NCBI GenBank assembly: GCA_052174455.1
Contig: JBQMRP010000075.1
Location: 1 to 64,000 of the forward strand
Length of the DNA stretch: 64,000 nt
Direction of reading: 5' to 3'
Source: Arsenophonus sp052174455
Lineage (GTDB): Bacteria > Pseudomonadota > Gammaproteobacteria > Enterobacterales > Enterobacteriaceae
Positions 62,164 through 64,000 of the stretch are shown piece by piece (position 1 is the first letter of the stretch; every line of letters begins with the position of its first letter). Below the pieces are notes generated by a model. The model did not search any database and was not told the DNA's origin. It worked only from the letters and a program-made list of their open reading frames with translations. Both the position numbers and the translations under genes were made by a program.

Positions 62164-64000
62164 ATGAAATTATTTCTAACTACATTACTATCCTAACACT
62201 AGTTATCTTAGTATGGTTAATTACGAGAGTATTACTTATTAATCCCAGTGATTTCCATCACTATTTAATTAATAAAATTAAACAAAATGGCTATTATTTA
62301 GTTTTTTAAAGCGAAATGCGTTGGCATTTATAGGCAAATATCTAAGTGTTATTTCTGGACCTATTTCACTCACTGCGACTAGTAGCAGCGGGTGAGTTCA
62401 GCGATTAGTGCAGATAATATGCGGCTTAATACTTCCTTACTGCCATTAATTTCCCACCAACATTCTATTCAACAGAATGAAATCTATAATGCAGTTTTAC
62501 GCAACAATACAAACAGTGAAAAAATTAAATCCAGAAACCCTAATTGCTCTATAATCTCCTAACCGTATTAGTAGGAAAAACAATAATGATTGTAAATAGT
62601 TACTTGAGTTTAATAAAATTAAACTAACTAATAGTGTTAATTTGGCAGTTAAGTAACCATACCAAATTAAATATCCGTAATCCTCTTCCCTTATTAAAAA
62701 GGGAATATGATCATTTTATTAGCGTTAATTTTAGTAGTAATGCGAGTAAATATCATTAAGAACTCACTTTTACTTTAAAAACAAACTAATATTTCAAATT
62801 ATCCACATCAAATCGCAGGTAATTTTAATTAATTAAAAACATAAAATTAGTGGTATTAATCTACTAACAGATAGAATTAGTGGCAATATAACTTTACTAT
62901 TTAATTATTTACATGATCATTTAGCTGTAATAGCTCTTTCTAATTTAGCTATTAACATCAATGGCAATATTTAAATGGTAATCTAGTTATTACTCATTTA
63001 GGTAAATTTTCAGATTATCAATTAAACATTACTTTCAGTAAACTTGATCTAGATCAGATTTTAGGTTGATAACCTTTATTACATAACTTGACAGAGACAA
63101 TAATAACACCTGAAATAAGTACTAATTCTGTTTTTGCGTTGACTAAAACTGATAATTATAATTTAAGTTATTTTGAAGCAATTTCTATTTCAAGTAATAA
63201 TCTCTGTTGATAACCTCATATATCAAAGTTTATTTCTTATTATCTTTAATCTAAAATAACAAATAATAAAGCGTTATTAACTGTTAGTCAACTAGAAGTT
63301 GGTTTATTAGGTGGAAATTTTAATTCCCTATGAGTTTAAATTATAAAAATAATCCGGTTATTTTTATTAGTAACCCAAAATTAATCATGTTAAGTTAGAT
63401 CTTTTACTGCAAAGTATTTGCATATTAATTAAACTAAATGGTTCATTGATATTATAAAGAAATTCATCAGGAAGCGGGTTATAATAAAATTACGCTATTA
63501 AATTTTTTGATCTGGTAACGCTATTGTGATGTTATCTAAAACATGATTAATAGAATTAAATATAACTTCACTTATTCAGCACGCCTTTTTACGTCTAACT
63601 GACAAGATTAATACAACCTAAAAATTTTGAAGATAATACTCAAAATTGAAAATTTGAACGTTGATACAAAACTTAACAACAGGTATATTACTGTTCTAAA
63701 ATTTAGTTTTTTCTTCTGCTGGCGATATAAATATCGATGGTAATGGTTAGTTAAATTTAGCAAAGAAATCTGCAAAACGTAGAATTACTAGTTAACATCA
63801 ATAAAGACTAGTATGGAAATTACCAATTCTTTAATTTTATTAAAAAATTGGTAATTCATTTACATATTTATAGTAAATGGGAAATTTATAGTATCAATTA
63901 AATCTTAAAATTATTACGTGATGAGATTCCATAGAAAGATAAAAAAAATACTAAATTCTTAATATAAGATATTAAGTTAAATCTAAAAATTAATTTTAGA
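62164..64000 (+). pseudogene. asmA: asmA remnant, outer-membrane assembly/lipid-transport protein
   Basis: AsmA is an inner-membrane-anchored AsmA/TamB-type protein implicated in outer-membrane homeostasis. Rightward frames give MKLFLTTLLS at the start (E. coli MRRFLTTLM), LINPSDFHHYLINKI (LVNPNDFRDYMVKQV), MRWHL, then SLEVGLL-type and LTVSQLEVGLLGGNFN (LEITQLQGKLNGGQVS), SGNAIVML and LKLLRDEIP near the right edge (QLLRKHLQDEA). Stops and frameshifts occur every 20-60 codons. It directly follows dcd, the E. coli udk-dcd-asmA order. Little if any of the gene lies beyond the window. Confidence 0.85.

Noticed and set aside
1..64000. CRISPR arrays, toxin-antitoxin pairs, secretion or defence clusters
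   Set aside because: No regularly spaced repeats and no recognisable genes of these systems. All repeats found are IS copies spread irregularly.

Overview
The window is AT-rich (roughly 30% G+C by eye). It looks like part of the chromosome of an insect-associated bacterium of the Enterobacterales, deep in genome reduction. Nineteen genes still read through or nearly so and cover about 19 kb of 64 kb. Nearly all the rest is decayed genes and dead insertion sequences. Gene content and order match the enterobacterial core: proQ-prc, ycbX/rlmL-uup-pqiABC/fabA-ycbZ, ybgC-tolQRAB-pal-cpoB-tRNA-Lys, seqA-pgm/kdp, ybgI/gltA, rhtA-dps, mrp/metG and udk-dcd-asmA. The profile (low G+C, low coding density, many fossil transposases) resembles published recent obligate or co-obligate symbionts such as Serratia symbiotica from Cinara aphids, or Sodalis and Arsenophonus lineages. 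The sequence alone does not let me choose between them.

Layout. 1-5.4 kb: msrC remnant, intact proQ and prc, then IS256/IS481 fossils. 5.7-18.5 kb: ycbZ and fabA, the facing pqiABC operon, then the same locus in ruins (uup split by about 3.5 kb of nested IS fossils, rlmL, and the start of ycbX). 18.5-27.3 kb: IS fossils, ybgC remnant, tolQRAB, pal with a poly(A) frameshift, cpoB cut to its coiled coil, tRNA-Lys, and a decayed tyrosine recombinase against that tRNA. 27.6-34.2 kb: IS256 fossils, seqA remnant, intact pgm. 34.3-38.4 kb: fossil kdp potassium-pump operon (kdpE, kdpB, kdpA). 38.4-42 kb: nested IS481/IS1595/IS91. 43.9-51 kb: intact ybgI, remnants of gltA and a LOG-family gene, intact rhtA, dps remnant. 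51-60.6 kb: IS256, IS91 and IS481 fossils around an mrp remnant and metG, which keeps only its catalytic core. 60.7-64 kb: udk, dcd and an asmA remnant that runs to the right edge.

How the genes work together. The survivors are strongly biased toward the cell envelope (Prc, PqiABC, FabA, TolQRAB-Pal) plus a few core enzymes (Pgm, Udk, Dcd, MetG). Regulatory, stress and transport functions are being lost (SeqA, Kdp, Dps, MsrC, Mrp, GltA, Uup, RlmL). The pattern fits an intracellular bacterium with a stable host environment that still keeps its outer membrane in order.

Mobile elements. I recognise four dead families by remnant transposase motifs and by repeats between copies: IS256-like (10 pieces), IS481-like (about 10 loci), IS1595/ISXO2-like (5) and IS91-like (2). 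No transposase reading frame longer than about 105 codons survives, so none can make its own transposase here. I found no CRISPR array, toxin-antitoxin pair, secondary-metabolite cluster or defence island. The most unusual items are the pal frameshift in a run of ten A, the metG truncation with a retained terminator, and the integrase fossil beside a tRNA whose encoded end is CTA instead of CCA.
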